This document shows, piece by piece, positions 1 to 10,635 of a stretch of DNA of 64,000 nucleotides (positions are counted from its first letter, which is position 1; every line of letters begins with the position of its first letter). Source of the DNA: Gibbula magus (Eukaryota; Mollusca; Gastropoda; Trochida; Trochidae); contig OW388304.1 of assembly GCA_936450465.1 (NCBI GenBank), forward strand, positions 36,919,593 through 36,983,592. Direction: 5' to 3'. Made by a program: the position numbers and the translations under genes. Below the pieces are notes generated by a model, which did no database searches, had not been told where the DNA came from, and saw only the letters and a list, made by a program, of their open reading frames with translations.

Positions 1-300
1 AGAATGGTCGAGATTTGACATGGTTTTCAATAAAAATCCAATAAAGGTCAAGGTCACAGCAAGGTCACGACTTAAGCATGCTTTTATGAAAAATGCCTTA
101 TTTAAACTATTAACACTTTGAATCATTCCATGATTGGTTTACACAATGAAAAGTAATCATTGATTTTGTAACCTTGAAGGTCAAAGGTCAAGGTCATGAG
201 ATACTGCTTAAGGCCATGTTAACCCTTAGATGCAATTGATCAGATCCAATCAGAAATAGGTTTTAAGAACAAGACTCCAGTGATGATTAAACTTGGTCAA
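1..300. repeat. Partial core unit of the ~440-bp repeat family
   Basis: This segment matches the core unit seen again at 5540-5740, 5960-6160 and 6410-6680. Shared words include ggtcaaggtcacagc, cttaagcatgctttt and actttgaatcat. It runs off the left edge of the window, so its start is unknown. It ends in a join (gtgatgatt) to the 145-bp core family, and the same join word is seen near 6660. No coding potential is visible. Confidence 0.7.
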
Positions 301-588
301 TGGGGATTCTAAATTGGTGACCCAGTGACCCCAAATAGGGTCATTGGGGTCATGACCTAAAAACCTATTTTCATCTTCTTCTCCAGTACCAAAAAGTCTA
401 GAAAGCTGAAATGTTGTGTACAGACTCCTTGGCTAATGGTGATTCTAAATTGTAGATTTGGTGAGCCTGTGAGCCCAAATATGGGTCAAAACCTGAACAA
501 AAATATTTCCATCTTCTTCCCAAGTTCTCCCAAGTTTGTTATACCTATAAATTCAAATAATAAATTCTCCTGGAAAAATAACATTTTT
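300..588. repeat. Outer, older copy of the ~145-bp core repeat
   Basis: This holds about two diverged monomers of the 145-bp family (words such as cttcttctccag and gattctaaattgtag). Matching core sequence resumes at 2326-2420, just after the element at 589-2325. The younger element therefore appears to have inserted into an older member of the same family. Confidence 0.6.
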
Positions 589-2325
589 AGCTCATCAGGC
601 CTGAAAGCCCCGATGGGCTTATGGCATGGCATGGCGTCCGTCCGTCCATCCGTAAACTTTTCGCTATTTCTACTTCTTCTCCAGAACCAATAACTCCACA
701 GAGCTGAAATTTTATGTGCAGACTCCTTGGCCAATGGGGATTCTACATTGTAGATTTCGTGACCCCGTGACCACAAATGGGGTCACAGGGGTCACATTCT
801 TAAAAACCTATTTTCATCTTCTTCTCCAGTTCCAAAAGGTCTAGAGAGCTGAAAAGTTGTGTGCAGACTCCTTGGCCAATGGGGATTCTAAATTGTAGAT
901 TTCGTGACCCCATGACACCATGACCCCAAATGAGGTCACAGGGGTCACATCCTTAAAAACCTATTTTCATCTTCTTCTCCAGTTCCAAAAATGCTAGAGA
1001 GCTGAAAAGTTGTTTGCAGACTCCTTGGCCAATGGGGATTCTAAATTGTAGATCTTGTGACCCTGTGACCCCAAATGGGGTTACCAGGGTCACATCTTTA
1101 AAAACCTATTTTCATCTTCTTCTCCAGTTCCAAAAATGCTAGAGAGCTGAAAAGTTGTGCGCAGACTCCTTGGCCAATGGGGATTCTAAATTGTAGATCT
1201 CGTGACCCCGTGACCCCAAATGGGGTCACCGGGGTCACATCCTTAAAAACCTATTTTCATCTTCTTCTCCAGTTCCAAAAGGTCTAGAGAGCTGAAAAGT
1301 TGTGCGCATACTCCTTGGCCATTGGTGATTCTAAAATGTAGATTTCGTGACCCCATGGCCCCAAATGGGGTCACAGGGGTCACATTCTTAAAAACCTATT
1401 TTCATCTTCTTCTCCAGTTCCAAAAAGTCTAGAGAGCTGAAAAGTTGTGTGCAGACTCCTTGGCCAATGGGGATTCTAAATTGTAGATTTCGTGACCCCA
1501 TGACACCATGACCCCAAATGAGGTCACAGGGGTCACATCCTTAAAAACCTATTTTCATCTTCTTCTCCAGTTCCAAAAATGCTAGAGAGCTGAAAAGTTG
1601 TTTGCAGACTCTTTGGCCAATGGGGATTCTAAATTGTAGATCTTGTGACCCTGTGACCCCAAATGGGGTTACCAGGGTCACATCTTTAAAAACCTATTTT
1701 CATCTTCTTCTCCATTTCCAAAAATGCTAGAGAGCTGAACAGTTGTGCGCAGACTCCTTGGCCAATGGGGATTCTAAATTGTAGATCTCGTGACCCCGTG
1801 ACCCCAAATGGGGTCACCGGGATCACATCCTTAAAAACCTATTTTCATCTTCTTCTCCAGTTCCAAAAGGTCTAGAGAGCTGAAAAGTTGTTCGCATACT
1901 CCTTGGCCATTGGTGATTCTAAAATGTAGATTTCGTGACCCCATGGCCCCAAATGGGGTCACAGGGGTCACATCCTTAAAAACCTATTTTCGTCTTCTTC
2001 TCTAGTTCCAAAAGGTCTAGAGAGCTGAAAAGTTGTGTGCAGACTCCTTGGTCAATGGGGATTCTAAATTGTAGATATCGTGACCCTGGCCTGTAGCCCC
2101 AAAAAAAAACCTCTCAGGCCATGACCTAAAAACATATTTTCATCCTCTCCAGAACAAATGTGCCTAGAAGGCTGTAATATCGTGTGCAGACTTTTTAGCT
2201 AATGGGGATTCTAAATTGTAGATGTTGTGCCCCAAATGAAGGCTTCAAGCCATGACCTAAAAATCTATTTCAGTCTTCATCATTAAACTATATAAACCCT
2301 GATGAGCTACAGAGCCCATGGCTCT
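589..2325 (+). mobile_element. Palindrome-capped tandem-core element, family A, long copy
   Basis: The 5' end (589-599, agctcatcagg) is the reverse complement of cctgatgagct near the 3' end (2298-2308). Just inside the 5' end, ggcct and aggcc can pair as a short hairpin, followed by a gtccgtccgtcc run. The interior is about ten 145-bp tandem monomers. The 3' end closes with agagcc-cat-ggctct (2311-2325) and a T-run. Tandem cores, short inverted ends and a terminal hairpin are the known layout of pearl-type or Helentron-associated non-autonomous elements. The class is inferred; no protein is encoded. Confidence 0.65.
790..2090. repeat. 145-bp tandem array with four-monomer higher-order repeat
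   Basis: The word ggggattctaaattgtag or a close variant recurs near 731, 872, 1031, 1173, 1320, 1465, 1617, 1762, 1906 and 2053, a step of about 141-159 bp. Variant monomers recur every fourth unit: the gacaccatgacc variant at about 905 and 1500, the ggggttaccaggg variant at about 1075 and 1665, and the ccattggtgattct variant at 1318 and 1906. The higher-order period is therefore about 588 bp, present twice. Confidence 0.8.
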
Positions 2326-3165
2326 ATTTTTTCCAGTTCCAAAAGGTCTACAGAGCTGAAATGTTGTGTGCAGAATTTGTAGCAAGTGACCCCAAATATG
2401 GATAACATGGGTCACGATATGGAGATTTAATTATGTCTACACCATTTGAATTGGAAGAGTCAGCTTCTCTTCAAGATCCATGCAGAAATTGTGTAGAAGT
2501 TGAAGAAATGGTGATCATGGACATTACAAGGTCATGTCAACTTGTATCCGAAGCATAACTCCCAATCTATAATGCTAGCTTCACCCAATTTGATATAAAC
2601 CATGATCTCTTGCTGTGACTGTTGTTTTTTAGACTAATGTGTGACTTCCAATATTTTAGTTTCCATGGAAACATAGACTCTATGAGGACGTCATTTTATT
2701 CAGATTATAACTCAAAACTATTCATGCTAGCTCTACCAAGCTTGAGATGCATTTGAACCATAATCCTATGTGAGTTAGGAGCTAACTGGAAATTGAACAG
2801 TTTTCATTTGTAAGTGATTGAATAAATTATTTTCAAAAACCTAAATAAACCAATTGGGATCTATTGATAAGTATTATTGGAGTTAAACTTGAAGTGTAAG
2901 AATTGCGGGAATCTGGTTACAGTCTTATTGGAATGGATAGAAATAATGACAGTAGAGCATGTTGCAAAGTTTTACAGCTATTGATGGAATTGAGAAATAA
3001 ACGATATCATTGAATTGGAATACTGCATGAAGATTATCTAAAATAAATACCTATGATAAAAATAATGCCAATATTGTAGGACATTTCAAAAGTTTGGAAT
3101 ACAGTCCTTGTTACTATTGCTAATCAAGTTATTAGCTGGAGATAATATTAAAAAAATAACTTTTT
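2326..3165. other. Diverged core-repeat remnants, no gene seen
   Basis: From 2326 to about 2420 is the right flank of the older 145-bp copy. Around 2520-2780 there are diverged monomers of the 165-bp class (words such as catgctagct and ccatggaaac). The rest is AT-rich. A 41-codon ORF near 2432 shows no recognisable motif and was not called. Confidence 0.4.
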
Positions 3166-3170
3166 TCTAG

Positions 3171-3283
3171 AGCCAACCATTGTTCAGGCAACAGGGCATG
3201 ACCTCACCAATCCTGCACGCTATCAAGTCTTGGCCTTCCTTCCATGACACTGAGGAAGCCGTCAAGTTTGAGAAGTTTAAGAG
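3171..3283 (+). CDS. Putative internal exon of an unidentified gene
   Basis: A strong acceptor (polypyrimidine run ending ttttttctag) precedes 3171 and a near-consensus donor (gag|gtaagta) follows 3283. The 113 nt are open in only one frame, phase 0 in and phase 2 out. The peptide is charged and non-repetitive, with QPLFRQQGMTSPILHAIKSW followed by a glutamate- and lysine-rich end. Base composition is more GC-rich than the surroundings. I do not recognise the family. A partner might be 10636-10692, but that would end the protein after two more residues, so linkage is unproven. It could also be a captured exon fragment inside repeats. Confidence 0.45.
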
Positions 3284-3327
3284 GTAAGTAACATAACAGG
3301 TTTGGGAGTAGGCATCTACTTGTTTTA

Positions 3328-3366
3328 GCTCATCAGGCCTATAAGGCCAAATGGGCTTATGACAAG
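3328..3366 (+). mobile_element. Family A 5' end fragment, interrupted by family B
   Basis: ttttagctcatcaggcct starts a family A 5' end that matches 585 and 11391. Within 30 bp it changes into the family B element that starts at 3394. Only the end is present. Confidence 0.55.
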
Positions 3367-3393
3367 ACAAAGGTAGTCCAGATTCTTGTCATT

Positions 3394-4110
3394 ATCCCCT
3401 GCCACAACAAAGTTGTTGGGGATATTGAAATGACCTACGTCCGTCCGTCTGTGCATCAGGGTTTCGTTTCCAGACAACAACTGAATAATCGTACTGCATA
3501 GCTCAATGAAACTTGATATGGGAAACATGTGCAACCTCTTTGGAATTTTAATTTTAGCTGTTTCCATTGAAACATACTTTAACATTTCGTTTCTGGACTA
3601 AAACTCAAAAACTGTAAATACTAGCTAAATAAAACTTGGAACAGTCATTATGTTTTGATGCGCCATTTTAGGTTTTCAACTTCTTTGGGATTTTATTTTT
3701 AGCCATTTCCAAGGAAACACAACTTGACATTTTGTTTTCGAACCAGAACTAAAATCGTTTATGGCCTAGCTCAGTGAAACTTGCTGTGTGGAGCATTCAT
3801 CATAGTATGTGTCTTTTGGAGTTTTCAACTTCTTTGAAATTTTATTTTTAGGCATATCCATGGACAAACATGTCAAACTCAAAATGCTTTTCACAATTTC
3901 ACTTCCAGAACAGAACTATTGTTAAACAGAGAGTACTGCAATTTGGGAAGTACACTTTCTTCTGTAGCATGAATTTATGACTACTTATGAGTGATTAAGG
4001 ATTTATTATAGCATGAAGTTCAAAATCATCGTTCAATATATTTTAAACTTTTTCCACTTGGCAGGGGATAAAGTAGACTCTGTCTGCTTGTTCATACTTG
4101 TTTCTTTAGG
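3394..4110 (+). mobile_element. Palindrome-capped tandem-core element, family B
   Basis: The inverted ends are atcccctgcca (3394-3404) and tggcaggggat (4059-4069). The 5' end also folds on itself (atcccc..acaac-aaa-gttgt..ggggat). It is followed by gtccgtccgtc and three to four monomers of about 140 bp (recurring words caacttctttgg and atttttagcc). Near the 3' end, agac-tct-gtct is a short hairpin. The layout matches family A but the sequence is unrelated. No ORF of note. Confidence 0.6.
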
Positions 4111-4129
4111 TAAGGAGAAAGGGTATTTT

Positions 4130-5235
4130 GGCAAAAAGGAGAACAGAAACATCTGAGATTGGTAATTAACTCATTTGATATATACTCATGTGAGCCAAAA
4201 AGGTAATATATATATACTGGAAATATGAATGTCTAGTAATGAATCATTTTATCTCCTAAAATACTATTCTCTAGATCCCAATTGGTTTATTTAGTCTAAG
4301 TTAAAGTGTTATTATTCAAAAAGAAGAACTTATCCATTTGAAATAAGCAAGGATAGGTACACAACTAATCTGACATATACTTAGGATTATGTGAGCCAAA
4401 AAGGTAATATATATGCTGAAAATATGAATTTCTAGTAATGTGGAATTTTGCACCTATGATATTTATCTCTAGATCCCAATTGTTTTATTTAGGCTAGGAA
4501 AACCATGTATTATGCAACATAAAGAAGAAATACACCTGAAATAGGTACATTGCTCATTTGACATAGAAGTAGGGGCATGGGAGCCAAAAAGGTATTATAT
4601 ATTTTGGAAATGTGAGTCTCTAGTAATGGGGTAGTTTAACTCAAATAATACTTATCAATAGATCCCAATTGGTTTATTTAGGTTTTTGAAAATAATTTAT
4701 TCAATAAAAGGAAGAAGTTTTACATCTAAAATAGGCAAAAATAGGTACATGACTCATTTAACATATAATGAGGTGCATTGGAGCCAAAATGGTATTATAT
4801 ATATATATATTTAAAATGTCAATGTCTAGTAATGAGGGATTTACAACTTATCTGAGATCACAAATTGTTTATTTAGTCTGGAAGAAAGTGTAATTATTCA
4901 AGAGGAAGAACTTATCCATTTGAAATAGGCAAGGAAAGGTACATAACTAATCTGACATATACTTAGGATAATGTGAGCCAAAAAGGTAATATATATGCTG
5001 GAAATATGAATTTCTAGTAATGGGGAATTTTAAACCTATAATATTTATCTCTAGATCCCAATTGGTTTATTTAGGCTAAGAAAAATGTGTATTAAGCAAA
5101 ATGAAGAAAAAATACACCTGAAATAGGTACATGACTCATTTGACATAGAAGTAGGGGCATGGGAGCCAAAAAGGTATTCTATATATTTGAAATGTGAGTG
5201 TCTAGTAATGGGGTAGTTTTACTCCAATAATATTT
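4130..5235. repeat. ~195-bp AT-rich satellite, block 1
   Basis: The word gatcccaattggtttattta recurs near 4275, 4472, 4663, 4856 (diverged) and 5055, giving a monomer of about 195 bp. A second conserved word, gagccaaaaaggta, lies in each monomer. The block is cut at 5235 by the family C insertion and resumes at 6813. Confidence 0.8.
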
Positions 5236-6812
5236 AGCAGCTCCGACTAAGTCGGAGCTGCTATCAGTTTTTGTGCAGTTTCCATCGCCGCCGCCGCCGC
5301 GTTTTGTATTGGCTATAACTTTTTTCCTATAAGGTTTTGAGAACTCATATACATAACTTCTTACTTATACCCCTGGGGAATTTTTTTGACATGTTCACAT
5401 TCATGGTCAAAGGTCAAGGTCACGAGTTCTGAAATCGCTAAAAAAATCCTTGTTAACACGATAACTTGAAAAATATTTGTGCTATCAGGCTGTTATTTGG
5501 TGTATATCAACTATGGATAAAGGCCAAGATTTGAAAAGGTATTCACTAACATCCGTCAAAGGTCAAGGTCATAGCGAGGTCACAACTTAAGCATGCTTTT
5601 GCGAAAATGTCTTATTTCAACTATTAACACTTTGAATCATTACATGATTGTGATACACAATGAAAAGTGATCACTGATTGTGTGACCTTGAATTTTTAAG
5701 GTCAAGGTCACGACATAGGGTCATGGTCATCAGTTCTGAAATCACTAAATAACTTCTTTCCAATGAGGTATCAACACCTCATATACATAACTTCTTACTA
5801 ATGTCCCTGGGGAATTATTTTGACATGTTCATATTCAAGGTCAAAGGTCAAGGTCACGAGTTCTGAAATCGCTAAAAAAATCCTTGTAAACACGATAACT
5901 TGAAAAATATTTGTGCTGTCAGGCTCATATTTGGTGTATATCAACTATGGAGAAAGGCTAAGATTTGAAAAGGTTTTCGCTAACATTTGTCAAAGGTCAA
6001 GGTCATAGCGAGGTCACAACCTAAGCATGCTTTTGCGAAAATGTCTTATTTCAACTATTAACACTTTGAATCATTACATGATTGTGATACACAATGAAAA
6101 GTGATCACTGATTGTGTGACCTTGAATTTTAAAGGTCAAGGTCACGAGATATGGTCATGCTGACCAGTTCTGAAATCACTGAGTAACTTTTTCCCATGAA
6201 GATATTAACATCTCATATAGATAGCTTAATTTCTTTCTTATACACCTGGTGAATGATTTCGACATGTTCACATTCAGGGTCAAAGGTCAAGGTCATGAGT
6301 TCTGAAATCACTACAACAATCCTTGTATACATGATAACTTCAAACTTTTTTTGTGCTATTAGGCTCTTATTTGGTATATATGAACTATGGAGAAAGAACA
6401 AGATTTGTAAACGTTTTCGCTAAAATCTGTCAACGGTCAAGGTCACAGTGAGGTCAAAACTTAAGCATGCTTTTGTGAATATGCCATATTTTAACTATGA
6501 ACACTTTGAGTCATTGCAAGATTGTTATACGCGATGAAAAGTGATCATTGATGGTCAAGGTCAAGGTCATGAGATATTGGTTAAAGCCACGTTAATCCTT
6601 GGATAAAATTTTGAAAGAAGAAATAGGTTTTAAGAACAAACTTGTGAAAAGTGACCCCAGTGATGATTAGTAATAACTCGAATAATGAACAAATTTTTGT
6701 TAAAAAGAATTCCCATTTTATTGATGCTGACGAGAAGGCGGAACAGGAAAAGGCGAGACCCTAAGTTTCGGAGCTGCTCTGCTTTTGCGGTGTCCCGCAA
6801 ACGCTAATCTAG
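5236..6812 (+). mobile_element. Palindrome-capped tandem-core element, family C, inserted in satellite
   Basis: It opens with a perfect 12-bp stem, agcagctccgac-taa-gtcggagctgct (5236-5262), then a (gcc)n run. Three cores of about 420-443 bp follow, marked by catatacataacttctta near 5349, 5771 and a variant at 6215. The 3' end carries cggagctgct, the inverse of the 5' end, and a hairpin tttgcgg/ccgcaaa just before 6812. Satellite sequence broken at 5235 resumes immediately after it, so the insertion boundaries are clear. No transposase is encoded. Confidence 0.7.
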
Positions 6813-7190
6813 TTATCTCTAGATCCCAATTGGTTTATTTAGTCTCGGAAAAACGTTTATTAAGCAAAATGAAGAAGAAATACTCCTGAAATAGGTACAT
6901 GACTCATTTGACATATAAGTAGGGGCATGGGAGCCAAAAAGGTATTATATATATTTGAAATGTGAGTGTCTAGTAATGGGGTAGTTTTACTCCAATAATA
7001 CTTATCAATAGATCCCAATTGGTTTATTTAGGATAGAAAAAAAAATTGTATTCAACAAAAGAAAGAAGTTTTACATCTAAAATAGGCAAAAATAGGTACA
7101 TGACTCATTTGACATATAATGAGGTGCATTGGAGCCAAAAAGGTATATATCCATTTGAAATAGGCAAGGATAGGTACACAACTAATCGGA
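6813..7190. repeat. ~195-bp satellite, block 2
   Basis: Satellite monomers resume with ctagatcccaattggtt at about 6820 and 7010. The block is cut at 7190 by the next insertion. Confidence 0.75.
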
Positions 7191-7239
7191 CTTATACCCC
7201 ACTTCCTGTCTCGATGCTATGGTTTCTTTTGTTACAAGT

Positions 7240-7350
7240 GTAGGTGTATAAGCCGATACACCTACACTTTTTCTGATATACCTATACTTTTTTTCTGATA
7301 TACCTACACTTTTTCTGATATACCTACACTTTTCTAATATATCTACACTT
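7240..7350. repeat. ~21-bp minisatellite
   Basis: Five near-identical copies of tgatatacctacacttttt and variants occur in tandem inside the 7191-7899 element. Too short and too irregular for any other class. Confidence 0.75.
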
Positions 7351-7453
7351 TTTAACAGCTGAGAAACAATGTAGTCAATTTTCTAAATTTCCAAATTCTA
7401 AGTGATGATACTTTATAAAATTTCAGATTATAAATGAACATATAAGGAACCTT

Positions 7454-7514
7454 GGATCGAACCCGTGTCCTGTTGCTTTCTGGCCGAACGACCTAACCAT
7501 TACACCACGAAGCC
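7454..7514 (-). tRNA. tRNA-like remnant (pseudo-tRNA or SINE head)
   Basis: On the minus strand, ggttcgatcc fits an internal B box and tggtgtaatggttagg fits an A box, spaced as in a tRNA gene. The acceptor ends do not pair and the anticodon arm is unclear. It is most likely a tRNA-derived retroposon remnant, not a working tRNA. Confidence 0.5.
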
Positions 7515-7902
7515 AGTTGAAACTCTGAACATTTTTTCATGACCAAATGAATAGATTCTTATAATGCGTGAAATAATATCACAAATTCTTTTTTTTTATA
7601 TAAGAATGTAAATGTCTTAACTTTGGCCACGTTGACACTAGCCATGCTGTTTTTAGCGTCAGCTGTACATTTCAGCAAGATGCACGTGCATCTGCTTTGA
7701 CAATGCAGTCATTGGGCCATATCAATTAGTTTTCGAGCCCCAAACATGGGTAACCATACAACGCAGCACGGACTGCGTTGTCACAGACGAGGCGGTATTT
7801 GGGTTGTGCGTTTCATGCACAAGCTTGTTTACAGCTGTATTTGTTTAGAAATATTATGAAATAGTATCCGCTTACACTCGACCGTAAGTGGGGTATAAGA
7901 CA

Positions 7903-8014
7903 GATATACCCATACTTTTCCTCGTGTATCAAATGATACTCAACACTTTTCCCCGTTGGAGCCGTACTCGGCTCCGCCTCGTAAGGGCCCCACGGGGAAA
8001 AGTATGGGTATATC
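7903..8014. mobile_element. 112-bp foldback element
   Basis: gatatacccatacttttcc (7903-7921) and its exact reverse complement (7996-8014) bound a short interior that itself folds (ggagccg/cggctcc). It lies directly next to the 14-bp-TIR element, and satellite sequence follows. Confidence 0.65.
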
Positions 8015-8337
8015 TCTCACATATACTTAGGATTATGTGAGCCAAAAAGGTAATATATATGCTGGAAATATGAATTTCTAGTAATGGGAATTTTAAACCT
8101 ATAATATTTATCTCTAGATCCAAATTGGTTTATTTAGGCTCGGAAAAACGTTTATTAAGCAAAATGAAGAAGAAATACACCTGAAATAGGTACATGGCTC
8201 TTTTTCCATAGAAGTAGGGGCATGGGAGCCAAAAAGCTATTATATATATTGGAAATGTGAGTGTCCAGTAATGGGGTAGTTTTACTCCAATAATACTTAT
8301 CAATAGACCCCAAATGGATTATTTAGTCTGTGAGAAA
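8015..8337. repeat. ~195-bp satellite, block 3
   Basis: Satellite words (gagccaaaaaggta at about 8039, gatccaaattggtttatt at about 8118) resume. A diverged monomer ends at 8337 where the next hairpin-capped element begins. Confidence 0.7.
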
Positions 8338-8877
8338 TTATACCCCCGCTAAGACGTAGTTGGGGTATATAGAGCTCCGCGTGTCCGGAGCATATCTAAA
8401 AACTTTATGACTTGAAACCTTCAAATCCGGTATGGAAGTAACCTATATGGTGCTGTTGTGCCTTGTACTGTATGGGTCTCAACTCCAAGGTCCAAATAAT
8501 TTTTTTTTAAATTTTGACCAAAAACGGTCTGATTTCAGACTTTGTCATGTTTCTGGAGCATATCACAAAAACTATATGACTTGGAACCTTCAAATTTTGT
8601 GTGGAAGTAACCTATATGGTGCTGTCATGCCCTATAGGGGTCTCAACTCTAAGGTCCAAATATTTTTTAAATGTTTACCAAAAATGGTCTTGTGTTTTAA
8701 CTTTGTGTCTTTTCTAGAGCATAAGTAAAAAAGCTATTTAACTTAGACACTTCAAATTTGGACATTACCTATTGTTTTAAACACCACAATTCTGTTAATT
8801 TTTAAAATATTTCTTTTATTAAAAACAATCATTGTTATTCATTGACATGATTGACTAGAGTATGTTTTCTAATTTAT
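8338..8877 (+). mobile_element. Hairpin-capped tandem-core element, family D variant
   Basis: It begins with tatacccccgc...ggggtata, able to form a hairpin. Three ~164-bp monomers follow, each starting ggagcatat or a variant near 8388, 8552 and 8716, with acctatatggtgctgt shared by two. The right end is not defined; a related element starts at 8878. Confidence 0.55.
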
Positions 8878-9740
8878 TATACCCCGCCTTACAGCGTAAG
8901 CGGGGGTATATAGCGTTCATTCTTTCCGTCCGTGCGTCCATCCCAAAACTTTGTGCGGAGCAGATCTCCCAAACTATACATGCTAGCATCACCAAACTTT
9001 ATACACATGTCAACCATGATCCCTAGTTGTGCCTTTTGAGGGTTAGAACTATTCCTGAATTTCATTTTTTTCGGTTTCCATGGAAACGTGACTAAAAAAT
9101 GACTCTTTGAGGAAGTCATTTTGTGCGGAGCAGATCTCCAAAACTATGCATGCTAGCTTCATCAAACTTGATACACATGTCAAACAGGATCTCTAGTTGT
9201 GCCTTTTGAGGGTTAGACCTATATCTGAATTTTATTTTTTGCGGTTTCCATGAAAACGTGACATAAACAGGGACTCTATAGAGAAGTCTTGTTGTCCGGA
9301 CCATATCTCCCATACTATGCATGTCAGCTTCACTTAACTTGATACAGAGGTTAATTATGATCCCTAGATGTGTCTTTTGAGGGTAAGACCGATATGCAAA
9401 TGCTATTTTTGGATGGTTGCTATGGAAACATGACTTCAACAGTGACTATGTAGAAGTCAGTTTGTCCTAAGCATATCTCCTGTACTACATTTGAAATCAC
9501 CACCAAACTTGAAACGCATGTCAACCATGATCCCTAGATGTGCCTTTTGACTACTGGATTTTAATTATATAGCTTACATCTTCCAATGTTATGTAGAAAC
9601 ATCTGAAGCTATGTGATCCACTTCATCAAACTGTATTGATATGTTAATCAATAGCCACAGATTTATAATTTGCTTATTTGAAACTTTTTTGACCTAAGCG
9701 GGAAGCGGGGATATGTGAGATTTGCTCGCTTCTACACTTG
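8878..9740 (+). mobile_element. Hairpin-capped tandem-core element, family D
   Basis: The 5' end (8878-8908) is a hairpin, atacccc...ggggtat, followed by gtccgtgcgtcc. Four monomers of about 168 bp then start near 8960 (gcggagcagatctccc), 9125, 9296 and 9465. Each contains ccatggaaac or a variant and a tagttgtgccttttgag word. The 3' side has a short hairpin (gcgag/ctcgc-like) near 9720, and a second one (gtgagc-tgt-gctcac) at about 9785. Confidence 0.6.
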
Positions 9741-9804
9741 TTGATACTGTATAAAGGCGGACAAACTTCAGGCAGGGGTATGTGAGCTGTGCTCACTTTT
9801 GCCT

Positions 9805-10090
9805 TGTTATTTAAAAGGAAGAACTTATCCATTTGAAATAGGCAAAGATAGGTACATAACTGATTTGATATATACTCAGCGGCACGTGAGCCAAACAGGT
9901 AATATATATATACTGGAAATATGAATGTCTAGTAATGAATCATTTTAGCTCCTATAATACTAATCTTTAGATCCCAATTGGTTTATTTAGTCTAAGTTAA
10001 AGTGTAATAAGTCAAAAGGAAGAACTTATCAATTTGAATTAGACAAGGATAGGTACACAACTAATTTGACATATATACTTAACTGAAGAG
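9805..10090. repeat. ~195-bp satellite, block 4
   Basis: The last recognisable satellite monomers (gatcccaattggtttatt near 9970). The block decays into unique AT-rich sequence by about 10090. Confidence 0.7.
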
Positions 10091-10635
10091 AATCACACCA
10101 TCGTCGCTTTATACCATTTTCTTTCAATACCGATAACTGTTTTCTATGTATATGGCTTATCGGGTCGTGTAATGAGAATTTTTACCCTCTAACATAATAA
10201 TATTTTGTGTAAACTTTAATAATAAATAGCAAATTTGAGAAAACAAAATATGCCAAAAATTGTTTTCAATTTATAACAATGATTTGAATAGTGAATTTTC
10301 TCAAGGAGTATTCAGTGGACTGATGGTCAATATTGATGACCTTGACTTTAATCTCATACTTTTCGTCTTGAAATGCTGCACACCCAAGAGCTGAAATATT
10401 GTTGGGAGAGTTACCTTGCACTCACAAGAAACAAAGATGCTTTATCTGAACTATTTAATTAGCCTGATTGAGCTACAGAGTCCATGGTTCAACTTTTTTA
10501 ATTACTGGTATTGTAATTAACTGTAATTTAAGGGAGTAAAAGTTTATCTGAAAGTTCTCATTTTCATATTCAAACATAATTGAAAGATATATTTTGAAAT
10601 ATCCATAATAATTGATTTTCTATTTTTTGTTTTAG
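10091..10635. other. AT-rich spacer with a family A 3' end relic
   Basis: No gene is seen. Near 10473, attgagctacagagtccatgg is a diverged copy of the family A 3' end hairpin. The last 20 bases form a pyrimidine-rich tract before the acceptor-like tag at 10633-10635. Confidence 0.4.

Larger units (their letters stand above)
7191..7899. mobile_element. Non-autonomous element with 14-bp perfect terminal inverted repeats
   Basis: cttataccccactt at 7191-7204 is the exact reverse complement of aagtggggtataag at 7886-7899. The 709-bp interior has no long ORF. It includes a short tandem run (7240-7350) and a tRNA-like segment on the minus strand. It sits inside a satellite monomer. It could be a MITE or a member of the tataccccg-ended hairpin family at 8338 and 8878. 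Confidence 0.65.

Noticed and set aside
790..2090. Evenly spaced conserved words as possible regulatory array
   Set aside because: The whole 145-bp monomer is repeated, so the spacing reflects tandem duplication.
7240..7350. Regular short repeats that might suggest a CRISPR array
   Set aside because: The repeats are contiguous with no unique spacers, and the context is eukaryotic.
9116..9439. 107-residue minus-strand ORF
   Set aside because: It covers the tandem cores of family D and repeats its own sequence.
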